Positions 1 to 6,245 are shown, counted from the first letter of the stretch. The stretch: 8,114 nt of DNA from CAKQOE01 sp963627215 (GCA_963627215.1 CAVGAH010000095.1:1-8114), one strand, 5' to 3'. Translations and numbers: made by a program. The notes: a model not told the origin generated them from the sequence alone.

Positions 1-124
1 TGGCAGAGGGCAGGGGATTTCGCAGCCAGCGATGCTGTCTGCCGTCCTGCGCGTGCCTTGGGCATGCTCGGACCTTGAGGCTCCACCGGAGCCTCAAGCC
101 CTTTCGGGTTCGAATCCCCTGCCA
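1..124. other. tRNA-derived multi-hairpin element
   Basis: This is not a normal gene. Positions 1-19 equal the last 19 nt of the neighbouring tRNA-Ser gene in the same (minus) orientation. Positions 106-123 carry a GGGTTCGAATCCCCTGCC segment, also from a tRNA-Ser T-arm/acceptor, in the plus orientation. The two ends therefore form an 11-bp closing stem (9-19 with 113-123). Everything between folds into adjacent hairpins: 22-42 (GAT loop, one mismatch), 44-73 (GTCC/GGAC then a 7-bp stem with TTG loop), 74-98 (perfect 11 bp, ACC loop) and 99-108 (CCC/GGG). Almost no base is left unpaired. It is not a functional tRNA: only 8 nt follow the T-loop before the discriminator position, the T-stem pairs poorly, no anticodon arm is recognisable and no CCA follows. 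It could be a recombination scar, a small structured RNA or a repeat element. The pairings are visible; the function is unknown. Confidence 0.55.
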
Positions 125-128
125 TAAT

Positions 129-156
129 AAAAAAGACCGTTGCTTATGCAACGGTC
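129..156 (-). terminator. Rho-independent terminator of tRNA-Ser
   Basis: A perfect 9-bp stem (135-143 with 148-156, loop TTAT) is followed on the minus strand by six T residues. It starts 4 nt after the CCA end of the tRNA-Ser gene, so it terminates that transcript. Confidence 0.9.
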
Positions 157-160
157 AGAC

Positions 161-248
161 TGGCAGAGGGCAGGGGATTCGAACCCCCGGGGCTGTTACG
201 CCTTACTCGCGTTCCAGGCGAGCTCCTTAGCCACTCGGTCAACCCTCT
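161..248 (-). tRNA. tRNA-Ser (anticodon GGA)
   Basis: Complete class II tRNA of 88 nt including an encoded CCA, decoding UCC and UCU. Read on the minus strand, the acceptor stem pairs AGAGGGT with GCCCTCT (one G-U), followed by discriminator G and CCA. The anticodon stem CTCGC/GCGAG encloses loop CTGGAAC, placing anticodon GGA at window positions 213-215. A long variable arm (GGC/GCC core) and the T-loop TTCGAAT with a GGGG/CCCC stem follow. The long variable arm and discriminator G are serine identity features. It is transcribed divergently from the helicase gene and ends at a strong terminator. Its terminal 19 nt are repeated at 1-19, which may mark an old integration or recombination event. 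Confidence 0.95.
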
Positions 249-391
249 ATGCTTTGTATATTGTATATATGTTTTGCAGGGCGTATTTTGTGAAACGCCT
301 TTTATTATTATAATGATTTGCATGTGATTTTGCAACATATATTTGGCGCTTGGCAGCATGGTGAGATGAATCGGAATTTTTATGTTAAAAT

Positions 392-421
392 TTTACAAAA
401 TATTCTCTGAATGGATATACT
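392..421 (+). promoter_or_regulatory. Candidate promoter of the helicase gene
   Basis: TTTACA (392-397) and TATACT (416-421) are separated by 18 bp and resemble a housekeeping sigma promoter. The predicted start near 428 would give an approximately 45-nt leader before the helicase ATG. The surrounding AT-rich spacer offers other weaker choices, such as TTAAAAT near 440. Confidence 0.45.
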
Positions 422-473
422 AAGAGCGCGTTATGTGTTAAAATACTTTAAATGTCAACAGAAGGCGGGGTGA

Positions 474-2930
474 ATGAGTGTTATGGATAAGCGGCTTAAG
501 GGAGACGCAGGGGATGCGGTGATGGACGCGGAGAGTTTAATAAAAGAGTTTGTAGAAAAATATAATATAGAAGCAGACGCGCAGCAGCTCGAGGTGATAA
601 AGCGCGCGGACGGGGCGGTGAATCTGATAGCAACAGCAGGCAGCGGCAAGACGCGGACAACCATAAACCGTATCGGCTACATGACGCGCATGCTGGGTGT
701 CGCGCCTGAGTCTATACTGGCTGTGACGTTTACGGTGGCGGCGGCGCGTGAGATGAGAGAACGTTATATAAATTCATTTTGCGGCGCAGGCGCAGCAGCA
801 TCGCAAAGTCTGCCGCGCTTCAGCACGATAAACGCGTTCTGCGCCGGTGTAGTCCGAAAGGCTCAGAGTGACGGTCTGATACCTCAGATGGAGATACCTC
901 CGGACAATTCAACGGTATTCAACGCTGCAGTCCGCGCGGCGTATGCGCGCCAGTCAACGGCATTCCTGTCTGACGCGTCACTTTCCGAGCTTAAGATAGC
1001 GATATGCAGGATAAAAAACGAGATGCTCAACTCAAGGGATGAGATAAATAAGCTCGAGCTTTCAGATGATATGCGCGGCATCGACCTTTACGGCATATAC
1101 AGCGCATACAATCAGTATTTATATAATGAAGGCTTTATGGATTTCGACGATCAGATGCGGTTTGCGCGCAAATGCTTCGTGAAATTCCCGCAGGTTTTGG
1201 AATTTTACCGAAGCAGGTACAGATACATAATACTCGATGAATCGCAGGATACGAGTAAGCTGCAATTCGATATACTGCGGCGGCTCGTTATGGGAAATGC
1301 CGCCGCCTCCCGCGCGCCGGGCGCGCCCACGACAGGCGCCGCAGGCATTGGAATAAAAAACGCAGGTATTATGATATGCGGCGATGACGACCAGAGCATT
1401 TATTCGTTCAGAGGCGCTTCGCCTGAGTCGCTTTTCAGCTTTAACAGCGATTATCCCAGCGCTCGAACTTTTTATTTGGAAACAAATTACAGGAGCCGCG
1501 GTGAGATCGTAGAAGCGGCGGGGCGGCTCATAGAGCATAATAACAAACGATTCAGGAAGGGTATACGACCCGGCAGGAAGCACGGAACACCGGGAGCATC
1601 AGGAGCATCAGGAGTATCAGGAGCATCAGGAGCATCAGGAGCACTTGCTGCATCAGAGCAAAAGAGCAGTGCAGGCAGGGATGTCGGCTCGGTCGGAAAC
1701 AACAAGCAGATAGCGTCAGAGAGCTGTATCAAGACGCTGCGCGCGTTCAGCCTGAAGGAACAGTATAAAATGATACTCGACGAGGTGATGGAGTTTACCG
1801 TAAAAAATCCGGGAAAGAAGGTCGCCGTGCTCTACAAGAACAACGATTCAGTAATACCGCTGATAGACCTTGCCGACAGGAGCGGAGCGCGCGTAAGATG
1901 CAGACGCGAGGATTTTCTGTTTTTCTCGTCGCCGGTAGTTGAGGACATCAGGAGCATTATACGCGTCATACTCGACCCGAATGACGCGGAAAGCTTTATG
2001 AAAATGTACTATAAAGCAGGCGGACTCTACATAAACAAGGCTGTAGCAGAGTCATGGCAGCAGAGCGTCGCGAAGGACGGTATAATAACGACAGTGGCGC
2101 AAAGGCTTGGCAGCAGCTCCGATGATTCCGACAACCGCAAGTCGGAGCGTTTCTGTGATTTTATGGATAAGGCGAGATCAGCCGCACCGTCCGATGCGCT
2201 GCGCATCATACTTAAACAGGGCGGCTACGAGAATTACCTGAGCCGCAGGTCCAGCTCTGATACAGCGCCGAGGTCGCAGCTACGTAAGGTAGACACGCTG
2301 CGCGCGATAGCGGAAAAATGTGCGACGCTGCAGGAATTCATGGAGCGGCTCGACTACCTGAATATGGATCCGTACGCCGGAATGGATTCAAATATATATT
2401 TCAGCACTATCCACTCAGCGAAGGGGCTTGAGTTCGACAAGGTAATATTCGCCGACCCATATCAAGATATATTCTCGCCGGGTCCTAAAAAGGAAGAAAG
2501 CGACGGAGAGGAGCTGCGAAGATTGTTCTATGTGGCAGTTACGCGAGCAATAGACGAGCTTACATTTTGTGCAGCCGAACGTGCATACGGCGTAGAAAAC
2601 GAAATGTCAGATTTTTACTACGAATTCACCGGTAATGAAAAAGAAAAGCCGCGCGCCCGCGCGCAACAGGGCTCCGCAGCAGCCGCAAGGATAACGCTGG
2701 AAGTAAACGACGACCGCGCCCGCAGAGCATCAGAAGCAGCCGCATTAAAAACAAAGCTGTCTGCTTTCAAGCCGGGTGCGACAGTAGAACACAAAAAATA
2801 TGGAATCGGCGTAGTAACAGTACTCGAAGGTACAAAAGCCGGCATACTGTTTGACAACAACGAGGACATAAAGACGATAGATCTTAAATACGCCGTTCCA
2901 AACGATGCGATAGAATTGAAGAAAAAGTAA
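474..2930 (+). CDS. UvrD/PcrA-like superfamily 1A DNA helicase
   Basis: Predicted 818-aa ATP-dependent 3'-5' DNA helicase of the UvrD/Rep/PcrA family, cytoplasmic, with likely roles in repair, replication-fork or transcription-coupled maintenance. Visible motifs: Q-motif glutamine Q38; Walker A ATAGSGKT (53-60); motif Ia VTFTVAAAREM (84-94); TINAF (118-122); Walker B ILDESQDTS (253-261); motif III GDDDQSIYSFRGA (303-315); motif IV NYRS (338-341); motif V TIHSAKGLEF (645-654); motif VI LFYVAVTRA (684-692). Residues 764-815 resemble the C-terminal Tudor-like domain of PcrA (VEHKKYGIGVV), which in relatives contacts RNA polymerase. The start at 474 has AAGG 8 nt upstream; M4 at 483 is the alternative. 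Low-complexity insertions rich in Ala, Gly and Ser lie at about 274-296, between motifs II and III, and at 368-412, between motifs IV and V. They make it longer than typical PcrA (about 720-750 aa). It may be the sole PcrA or a divergent paralogue, so no symbol is given. It is a single gene, divergent from tRNA-Ser. Confidence 0.93.
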   Translation: MSVMDKRLKGDAGDAVMDAESLIKEFVEKYNIEADAQQLEVIKRADGAVNLIATAGSGKTRTTINRIGYMTRMLGVAPESILAVTFTVAAAREMRERYINSFCGAGAAASQSLPRFSTINAFCAGVVRKAQSDGLIPQMEIPPDNSTVFNAAVRAAYARQSTAFLSDASLSELKIAICRIKNEMLNSRDEINKLELSDDMRGIDLYGIYSAYNQYLYNEGFMDFDDQMRFARKCFVKFPQVLEFYRSRYRYIILDESQDTSKLQFDILRRLVMGNAAASRAPGAPTTGAAGIGIKNAGIMICGDDDQSIYSFRGASPESLFSFNSDYPSARTFYLETNYRSRGEIVEAAGRLIEHNNKRFRKGIRPGRKHGTPGASGASGVSGASGASGALAASEQKSSAGRDVGSVGNNKQIASESCIKTLRAFSLKEQYKMILDEVMEFTVKNPGKKVAVLYKNNDSVIPLIDLADRSGARVRCRREDFLFFSSPVVEDIRSIIRVILDPNDAESFMKMYYKAGGLYINKAVAESWQQSVAKDGIITTVAQRLGSSSDDSDNRKSERFCDFMDKARSAAPSDALRIILKQGGYENYLSRRSSSDTAPRSQLRKVDTLRAIAEKCATLQEFMERLDYLNMDPYAGMDSNIYFSTIHSAKGLEFDKVIFADPYQDIFSPGPKKEESDGEELRRLFYVAVTRAIDELTFCAAERAYGVENEMSDFYYEFTGNEKEKPRARAQQGSAAAARITLEVNDDRARRASEAAALKTKLSAFKPGATVEHKKYGIGVVTVLEGTKAGILFDNNEDIKTIDLKYAVPNDAIELKKK
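1593..1643 (+). repeat. 9-bp in-frame tandem repeat in the helicase gene
   Basis: Five consecutive copies of GGAGCATCA (1593-1637; the third copy is GGAGTATCA) plus a partial sixth encode Gly-Ala-Ser triplets from residue 374 onward. Because the unit is 9 bp, copy-number changes stay in frame. It sits in a variable loop after helicase motif IV and is expected to be a flexible surface linker. Confidence 0.9.
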
Positions 2931-2945
2931 AATAAATATTTTAAA

Positions 2946-3106
2946 GCGTAGCAGAGCACTGACAAGCTCGCTTGATCAGTGCGGCGCGTAGCTTGCAACG
3001 GCGCCAGCGGAGCTTCTGCTCCGTCCGGGTTTCGGTGTGAGTATGATCTGCCATCGAAACCCGGGAATGGAACCGCCTATAGAGAAAGGTTCCATCTGGC
3101 GCTACG
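2946..3106. other. Tightly packed multi-branch hairpin element
   Basis: The spacer between the helicase and the SLH gene folds almost entirely. Hairpin A is 2956-2982 (GCACTGA plus CAAG paired with CTTG plus TCAGTGC, loop CTCG, one bulged A). A closing stem pairs GCGCCAG (3001-3007) with CTGGCGC (3096-3102) and continues CGTA/TACG (2987-2990 with 3103-3106). Inside it, three hairpins abut: B 3008-3023 (6 bp, loop TTCT), C 3025-3064 (10 perfect bp, extendable to 13) and D 3067-3095 (8 bp, 13-nt loop). GCGTAGC occurs directly repeated at 2946 and 2986. No U-tract follows any hairpin, so none is a classical terminator. The extended -10 promoter of the next gene lies just after it, so the element belongs to the helicase 3' UTR, to an independent small RNA, or to a DNA repeat. 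No known RNA family was recognised. Confidence 0.6.
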
Positions 3107-3113
3107 TTATTTG

Positions 3114-3122
3114 TGATATAAT
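3114..3122 (+). promoter_or_regulatory. Extended -10 promoter of the SLH/L,D-transpeptidase gene
   Basis: TG-A-TATAAT (3114-3122) is a perfect extended -10 element. The expected -35 position (about 3094-3099) lies inside the preceding hairpin element and matches consensus poorly. The predicted start near 3129 gives a leader of about 40 nt. Confidence 0.6.
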
Positions 3123-3167
3123 CGAGATAAATAAAAAAGTTATTCTGTGTTTTTCAGGAGTACGAAA

Positions 3168-4853
3168 ATGAAAAAATTCTTAACTTGCATCGCAGCCGCG
3201 CTGATGGCCGCAGCACTGACTGCCACAACAATATGCGCCGCAGCATCATACAGCAGCTTCCCTGACGCATCAGGTCACTGGGCGTCAAAATACCTGCAGC
3301 GCGCGGTGGAGAACGGAACGCTCACAGGCAGTTATGGAAAGCTGCAGCCTGACGGAAAGCTCAGCGGAGGGCAGATGACAGCGATAATAACGCGAGACTG
3401 CGGGCTGAACATGTGGACAAAAGCGTATCCGGGGGTCGCCTCAAACGAATGGTATTACAACGCCGCAGGAGCAGCGTACAGCGTAGGTCTGCTGCCCTCA
3501 GACGGCAGCGTATCAATGAAAGGAAACGTGACTCGCGCCCAGGTATTTGAAATACTGGCAGAAGCATACATGAGTCTCGACCCGTATGCCGACTATTCAG
3601 ATAACAGCGAGCCGCAGGAGCAGCCGTCAGACGACTCATCTGCCGGTACAGCTGATGTCGCTTCTGATACTGCTGCAAATGGCGCAGATGATACATCGAT
3701 GCCGCCTGAAGCATCAGGTCCGACAGCCGGAACAGACGAAGCAGGGATCGAACAGCCTGAAGCGCCGACAGAGCAGCAGTCAGTACTTTCAAGATTCTCT
3801 GACGCGTCATCACTCGCAGGTAAGCAGCGCGCAGCCGCAGAGCTTCTCGTGGAAGCAGGCATAGTAAACGGAGATGACAACGGCAGACTGAACCCTGAAA
3901 AAAGCATATCGCGCGCAGAGTTCGTGACTATGCTGTACAGGATAAAGGACAGCGGCAAGGCTCAGACTATAAAATATGACGAAAGCTATTCAGACCTCGC
4001 CGGAATAAAGATAACAGTAACAGGCAGCGACGTAAAAGCAGGAGGAACCCTGAAAGCGCAGGCTACGATCAGCGGCATACCTGCGAACGGCATGACATTC
4101 AGCGCCCAGTGGCATTTGGACGGCAAGCCTGCGCCGGGATATTACGCAGCAAATAAAACATACACAAACGGAGCGCAGTCGAGCCTGACATGGAATCCGA
4201 CATACACGCTCAACATGCAGCTCTGCAAGCGCGTAGGATTTGAGCTAGTCTACAGCAGCGGCGGCAGGACGGCGCACATGTATAATGAAAAAACGATAAA
4301 CATAGCAAATTATCCGCAGACGCACTACATAACATATGCCGACGGAACAGCGCCGACAAAGATATTCGACACGATCCAGTCATCGTACAAGGGCAACTAC
4401 AAGTCATCATACAACCCTGACTACCTCGATGTCACCAAGCAGAACTTTGTAAACAGCAGGGGATATTCGAGCAATACGCAGTACCTCGTCTGGGCGAACC
4501 TCGCCACGCAGAAGGTAAACGTTTTCCAGGGAAGCAAGGGAAACTGGAAGCTGATAAAAGTATTCAGATGCGCCAGCGGGGCGCCTTCAACGCCGACACC
4601 TCAGGGCGTCACGCACGTGACATACAAGCAGACTGCGTGGAAAACAGATAAATATGTCTGCAAGCCGATAGTAAGGTTCTACCCGAACACAGGCTACGCG
4701 TTCCATTCGATACTCTACAAGGCTGACGAAAGCGGCATACTGGATGGTTCAATAGGCTTCCCGGTATCGCATGGCTGTCTCAGGATGAAGCCGGCAAGCA
4801 TTCAGTGGATATACGACAACATCCCGTCAAAAACGACAGTCGTGATCTATTAA
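3168..4853 (+). CDS. Exported SLH-domain L,D-transpeptidase (YkuD family)
   Basis: Predicted 561-aa secreted cell-wall enzyme. L,D-transpeptidases of this family make 3-3 peptidoglycan cross-links or attach proteins to meso-diaminopimelate. The start at 3168 is preferred over the in-frame ATG at 3147 because AGGAG lies 7 nt upstream and MKKF opens a classic signal peptide (1 to about 26, ending CAAA). S-layer homology repeats lie at about 30-80 (FPDASGHWA), 87-134 and 209-258 (SRAEFVTML); such repeats bind secondary cell-wall polymer. An acidic Ser/Pro/Ala/Glu linker (about 135-208) separates repeats 2 and 3. Residues about 270-385 look like a beta-rich Ig-like module of unassigned family. 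The C-terminal catalytic domain (about 437-561) has H513 and the SHGCLRM motif with nucleophile C537. The protein is thus predicted to be anchored to the wall by SLH repeats and to act on peptidoglycan. It has its own promoter and a terminator. The substrate and type of cross-link are inferred. Confidence 0.93.
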   Translation: MKKFLTCIAAALMAAALTATTICAAASYSSFPDASGHWASKYLQRAVENGTLTGSYGKLQPDGKLSGGQMTAIITRDCGLNMWTKAYPGVASNEWYYNAAGAAYSVGLLPSDGSVSMKGNVTRAQVFEILAEAYMSLDPYADYSDNSEPQEQPSDDSSAGTADVASDTAANGADDTSMPPEASGPTAGTDEAGIEQPEAPTEQQSVLSRFSDASSLAGKQRAAAELLVEAGIVNGDDNGRLNPEKSISRAEFVTMLYRIKDSGKAQTIKYDESYSDLAGIKITVTGSDVKAGGTLKAQATISGIPANGMTFSAQWHLDGKPAPGYYAANKTYTNGAQSSLTWNPTYTLNMQLCKRVGFELVYSSGGRTAHMYNEKTINIANYPQTHYITYADGTAPTKIFDTIQSSYKGNYKSSYNPDYLDVTKQNFVNSRGYSSNTQYLVWANLATQKVNVFQGSKGNWKLIKVFRCASGAPSTPTPQGVTHVTYKQTAWKTDKYVCKPIVRFYPNTGYAFHSILYKADESGILDGSIGFPVSHGCLRMKPASIQWIYDNIPSKTTVVIY

Positions 4854-4880
4854 CAATATAATATATTTACAGGACGCCTG

Positions 4881-4919
4881 TTGCGCATTTTACGCAGCTT
4901 TAGCTGCAATGCAATTTTT
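4881..4919 (+). terminator. Terminator after the L,D-transpeptidase gene
   Basis: Stem GCAGC/GCTGC (4894-4898 with 4903-4907, loop TTTA) is extended by outer TTGC/GCAA or GCAT/ATGC pairs and followed by AATTTTTC. It lies 28 bp after the stop codon. The stem is modest and partly interrupted. Confidence 0.6.
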
Positions 4920-4929
4920 CAGTTCGTGG

Positions 4930-4959
4930 TACAGGGAGCTTCAACTACGCTTCCCCGTA
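4930..4959. other. Second hairpin downstream of the L,D-transpeptidase gene
   Basis: ACAGGGAGC (4931-4939) pairs with GCTTCCCCGT (4949-4958) with one mismatch and one bulge. No U-tract directly follows; T-rich sequence appears only near 4984. Its role is unknown. It may assist termination or be a remnant of a repeat. The rest of 4960-5008 shows nothing recognisable. Confidence 0.4.
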
Positions 4960-5008
4960 TATTCTCCGGCAGTATATGGTGTCTTTTTGTATTATTTACG
5001 CTCTGACC

Positions 5009-5036
5009 TTGCAAAAAAGCCTGTCGGTGCTATAAT
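5009..5036 (+). promoter_or_regulatory. Probable tyrA promoter
   Basis: TTGCAA (5009-5014) and a perfect TATAAT (5031-5036) are spaced by 16 bp. Transcription would start near 5043, leaving an approximately 190-nt leader before tyrA, long enough for regulation in the leader. Confidence 0.7.
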
Positions 5037-5101
5037 GCAGTTATGCGTTTATGCAGCAAAGTAAAAGCGGAAATAGTATTTTATTAAAGACGCAATATAA
5101 C

Positions 5102-5178
5102 GCGGACAAACCGCAGCGAACTGAACTGCGCGCCGTATCCCATTCTGTGACTGTGGAGCGTTCCGTATGTTTGTCCGC
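5102..5178 (+). promoter_or_regulatory. Structured tyrA leader with a 10-bp inverted repeat
   Basis: GCGGACAAAC (5102-5111) is perfectly complementary to GTTTGTCCGC (5169-5178) across a 57-nt interior that contains weaker pairings (GCAG/CTGC, GCGC/GCG). A small alternative hairpin (CAGCA/TGCTG, 5178-5193) shares the last base and is followed by GTTTAAAAAAATT rather than a U-tract. No T-box consensus and no riboswitch known to me was recognised. The structure lies in the mRNA leader about 55 nt before tyrA, so it is a candidate cis-regulator; the ligand or mechanism is unknown. Confidence 0.45.
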
Positions 5179-5232
5179 AGCAACTGCGTGCTGAGTTTAA
5201 AAAAATTATATTGGAATAAAAAGGAAAAAATC

Positions 5233-6111
5233 ATGAGAATAATAGTAGTAGGCCTCGGCCTCATAGGCGGCTCATTCTGCAAGGCATTAAAAAAATACAC
5301 AGACCACCACGTAATAGGCGCAGACGCCGACCCAAACACGCTTGACCTCGCAATATCAATGGAAGCAGTAGATGAGGTCATTCCGATGCACCGTCTCGAC
5401 CTGCTCAGACGCGGAGACCTCGTAATAGTAGCTATACCGCCGAGAGACATCGTTAAGTTCATACTCGAAAATAAGGACAATTTCCAGAAGGGTGCAGTAG
5501 TAACAGACGTTTGCGGCGTAAAGGAATACATAGTAAAGAACGTTTCAGAGCCGCTGCGCGAGGTCGGCGTAGAGTTCATAGGTGCGCATCCTATGGCAGG
5601 TACGGAGTATGCAGGCTTTACATTTGCCAAGGAAAACATGTTTGTAAACGCGAGCTACCTCGTAACTCCTACAGAAAAGACAGACAGAGAAAAGCTCGAT
5701 AAGCTAAAGCAGCTCGCATATCGTATAGGCTTCAAGACAGTTCTCGAAACTACGCCTGAGGATCACGACAAGAGCATAGCGTATACATCGCAGCTCGCTC
5801 ATGTAGTTTCAAATTCATACATCAGGAGCACGACGCTGCCGAGAGAAAAGGGCTTCAGCGCAGGCAGCTTCCTTGATATGACGCGCGTTGCCAGACTGGA
5901 CGAAAACATATGGTGCGACCTTTTCCTGCTGAACCGTGAAAATCTTATGGCGGAGGTAGACCAGCTGCTCGAGCATATAGGCGAGCTGCGCGCCTGCATG
6001 GAAGCGGAGGACCGCGAGGGCATAAGGCAGCTCCTGAAGAAGGGTCACGAGCTTAAGATACAGAATGTTGCTGAGAAGCGTATATATGTTGAGGATGGAG
6101 AGCGCCCGTAA
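5233..6111 (+). CDS. tyrA: Prephenate dehydrogenase
   Basis: Predicted 292-aa cytoplasmic enzyme that oxidatively decarboxylates prephenate to 4-hydroxyphenylpyruvate with NAD+, the committed step to tyrosine. The N-terminus has the Rossmann dinucleotide motif GLGLIGGS (residues 7-14), followed by a DADP acidic turn typical of NAD preference, then AIPP and TDVCGVK segments. The HPMAG motif with the following GTEYAG forms the prephenate-binding and catalytic region. The C-terminal half (from about TPEDHDKSIAYTSQLAH) is the helical dimerisation domain. There is no chorismate mutase or ACT domain, so this is a monofunctional form of usual length. The start at 5233 is chosen because an AAGG site lies 8 nt upstream and the protein begins directly at the Rossmann strand; an in-frame ATG at 5167 lies inside the leader inverted repeat. 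No other aro gene is adjacent. Confidence 0.95.
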   Translation: MRIIVVGLGLIGGSFCKALKKYTDHHVIGADADPNTLDLAISMEAVDEVIPMHRLDLLRRGDLVIVAIPPRDIVKFILENKDNFQKGAVVTDVCGVKEYIVKNVSEPLREVGVEFIGAHPMAGTEYAGFTFAKENMFVNASYLVTPTEKTDREKLDKLKQLAYRIGFKTVLETTPEDHDKSIAYTSQLAHVVSNSYIRSTTLPREKGFSAGSFLDMTRVARLDENIWCDLFLLNRENLMAEVDQLLEHIGELRACMEAEDREGIRQLLKKGHELKIQNVAEKRIYVEDGERP

Positions 6112-6126
6112 GGGGGCTCTCGTTTT
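6098..6126 (+). terminator. tyrA terminator overlapping the stop codon
   Basis: GAGAGC (6098-6103) pairs with GCTCTC (6116-6121), and CCC (6105-6107) with GGG (6112-6114), around one G-G mismatch and loop GTAA. GTTTTG follows. The stop codon lies in the loop, so the hairpin starts within the last codons of tyrA. Confidence 0.7.
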
Positions 6127-6127
6127 G

Positions 6128-6158
6128 TATGTCCGATCATATTGTATGTCTGATCATA
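6128..6158. repeat. Two direct copies of a 14-bp sequence
   Basis: TATGTCCGATCATA (6128-6141) and TATGTCTGATCATA (6145-6158) are separated by TTG and differ at one base. Each contains a near- or full GATC-centred TGATCA palindrome. This 17-bp phasing could suit a dimeric binding protein, but no promoter was recognised nearby, so it may simply be a small duplication. Confidence 0.5.
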
Positions 6159-6159
6159 C

Positions 6160-6236
6160 GTCCGGGGCCGGGAGGCGCCGGACCCGGCATGCACGCCGGA
6201 AAGCTGGACGGCCTGGCCGTCGCATGCTGTTGGGTC
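6160..6236. other. GC-rich hairpin cluster between tyrA and metY
   Basis: GTCCGG/CCGGAC (6160-6165 with 6178-6183) forms one hairpin. An alternative, larger fold pairs GACCC (6181-6185) with GGGTC (6232-6236) and GCATGC (6187-6192) with GCATGC (6222-6227), enclosing GACGG/CCGTC (6207-6211 with 6217-6221). It is much more GC-rich than its flanks. It lies between convergent terminators and belongs to no gene I can support. The rest of the spacer to 6419 apart from the metY terminator is AT-rich and featureless. Confidence 0.4.
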
Positions 6237-6245
6237 TTATTACAT

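Noticed and set aside
9..124. Plus-strand tRNA ending in TTCGAATCCCCTGCCA
   Set aside because: Only 8 nt follow the T-loop before the discriminator position, the T-stem has two mismatches, there is no CCA and no anticodon arm fits. It does not match the allo-tRNA or tRNA-Sec patterns I can recall.
280..310. Hairpin GGCGT/ACGCC followed by TTTTATTATT on the plus strand, terminator-like
   Set aside because: No plus-strand gene ends before it; the stem is only 5 bp and lies in the tRNA-Ser promoter region.
1593..1643. Tandem repeats that could suggest a CRISPR or minisatellite array
   Set aside because: The 9-bp units have no spacers and lie in frame inside the helicase gene.
3067..3076. TGGAACCGC resembling part of a T-box motif
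   Set aside because: It is the arm of a simple 8-bp hairpin. The rest of the T-box consensus, a specifier loop and a terminator are absent, and the downstream gene is not amino-acid related.
5043..5087. 14-codon ORF ending Phe-Tyr-stop in the tyrA leader
   Set aside because: The Phe-Tyr end is tempting for attenuation, but the ATG coincides with the predicted transcript start and has no ribosome binding site.
5051..5194. 47-codon ORF spanning the tyrA leader inverted repeat
   Set aside because: No ribosome binding site, and composition gives no sign of a real protein.
5167..5232. N-terminal extension of tyrA from ATG at 5167
   Set aside because: The ATG lies beside the leader inverted repeat without a ribosome binding site; ATG at 5233 has one and starts directly at the Rossmann strand.
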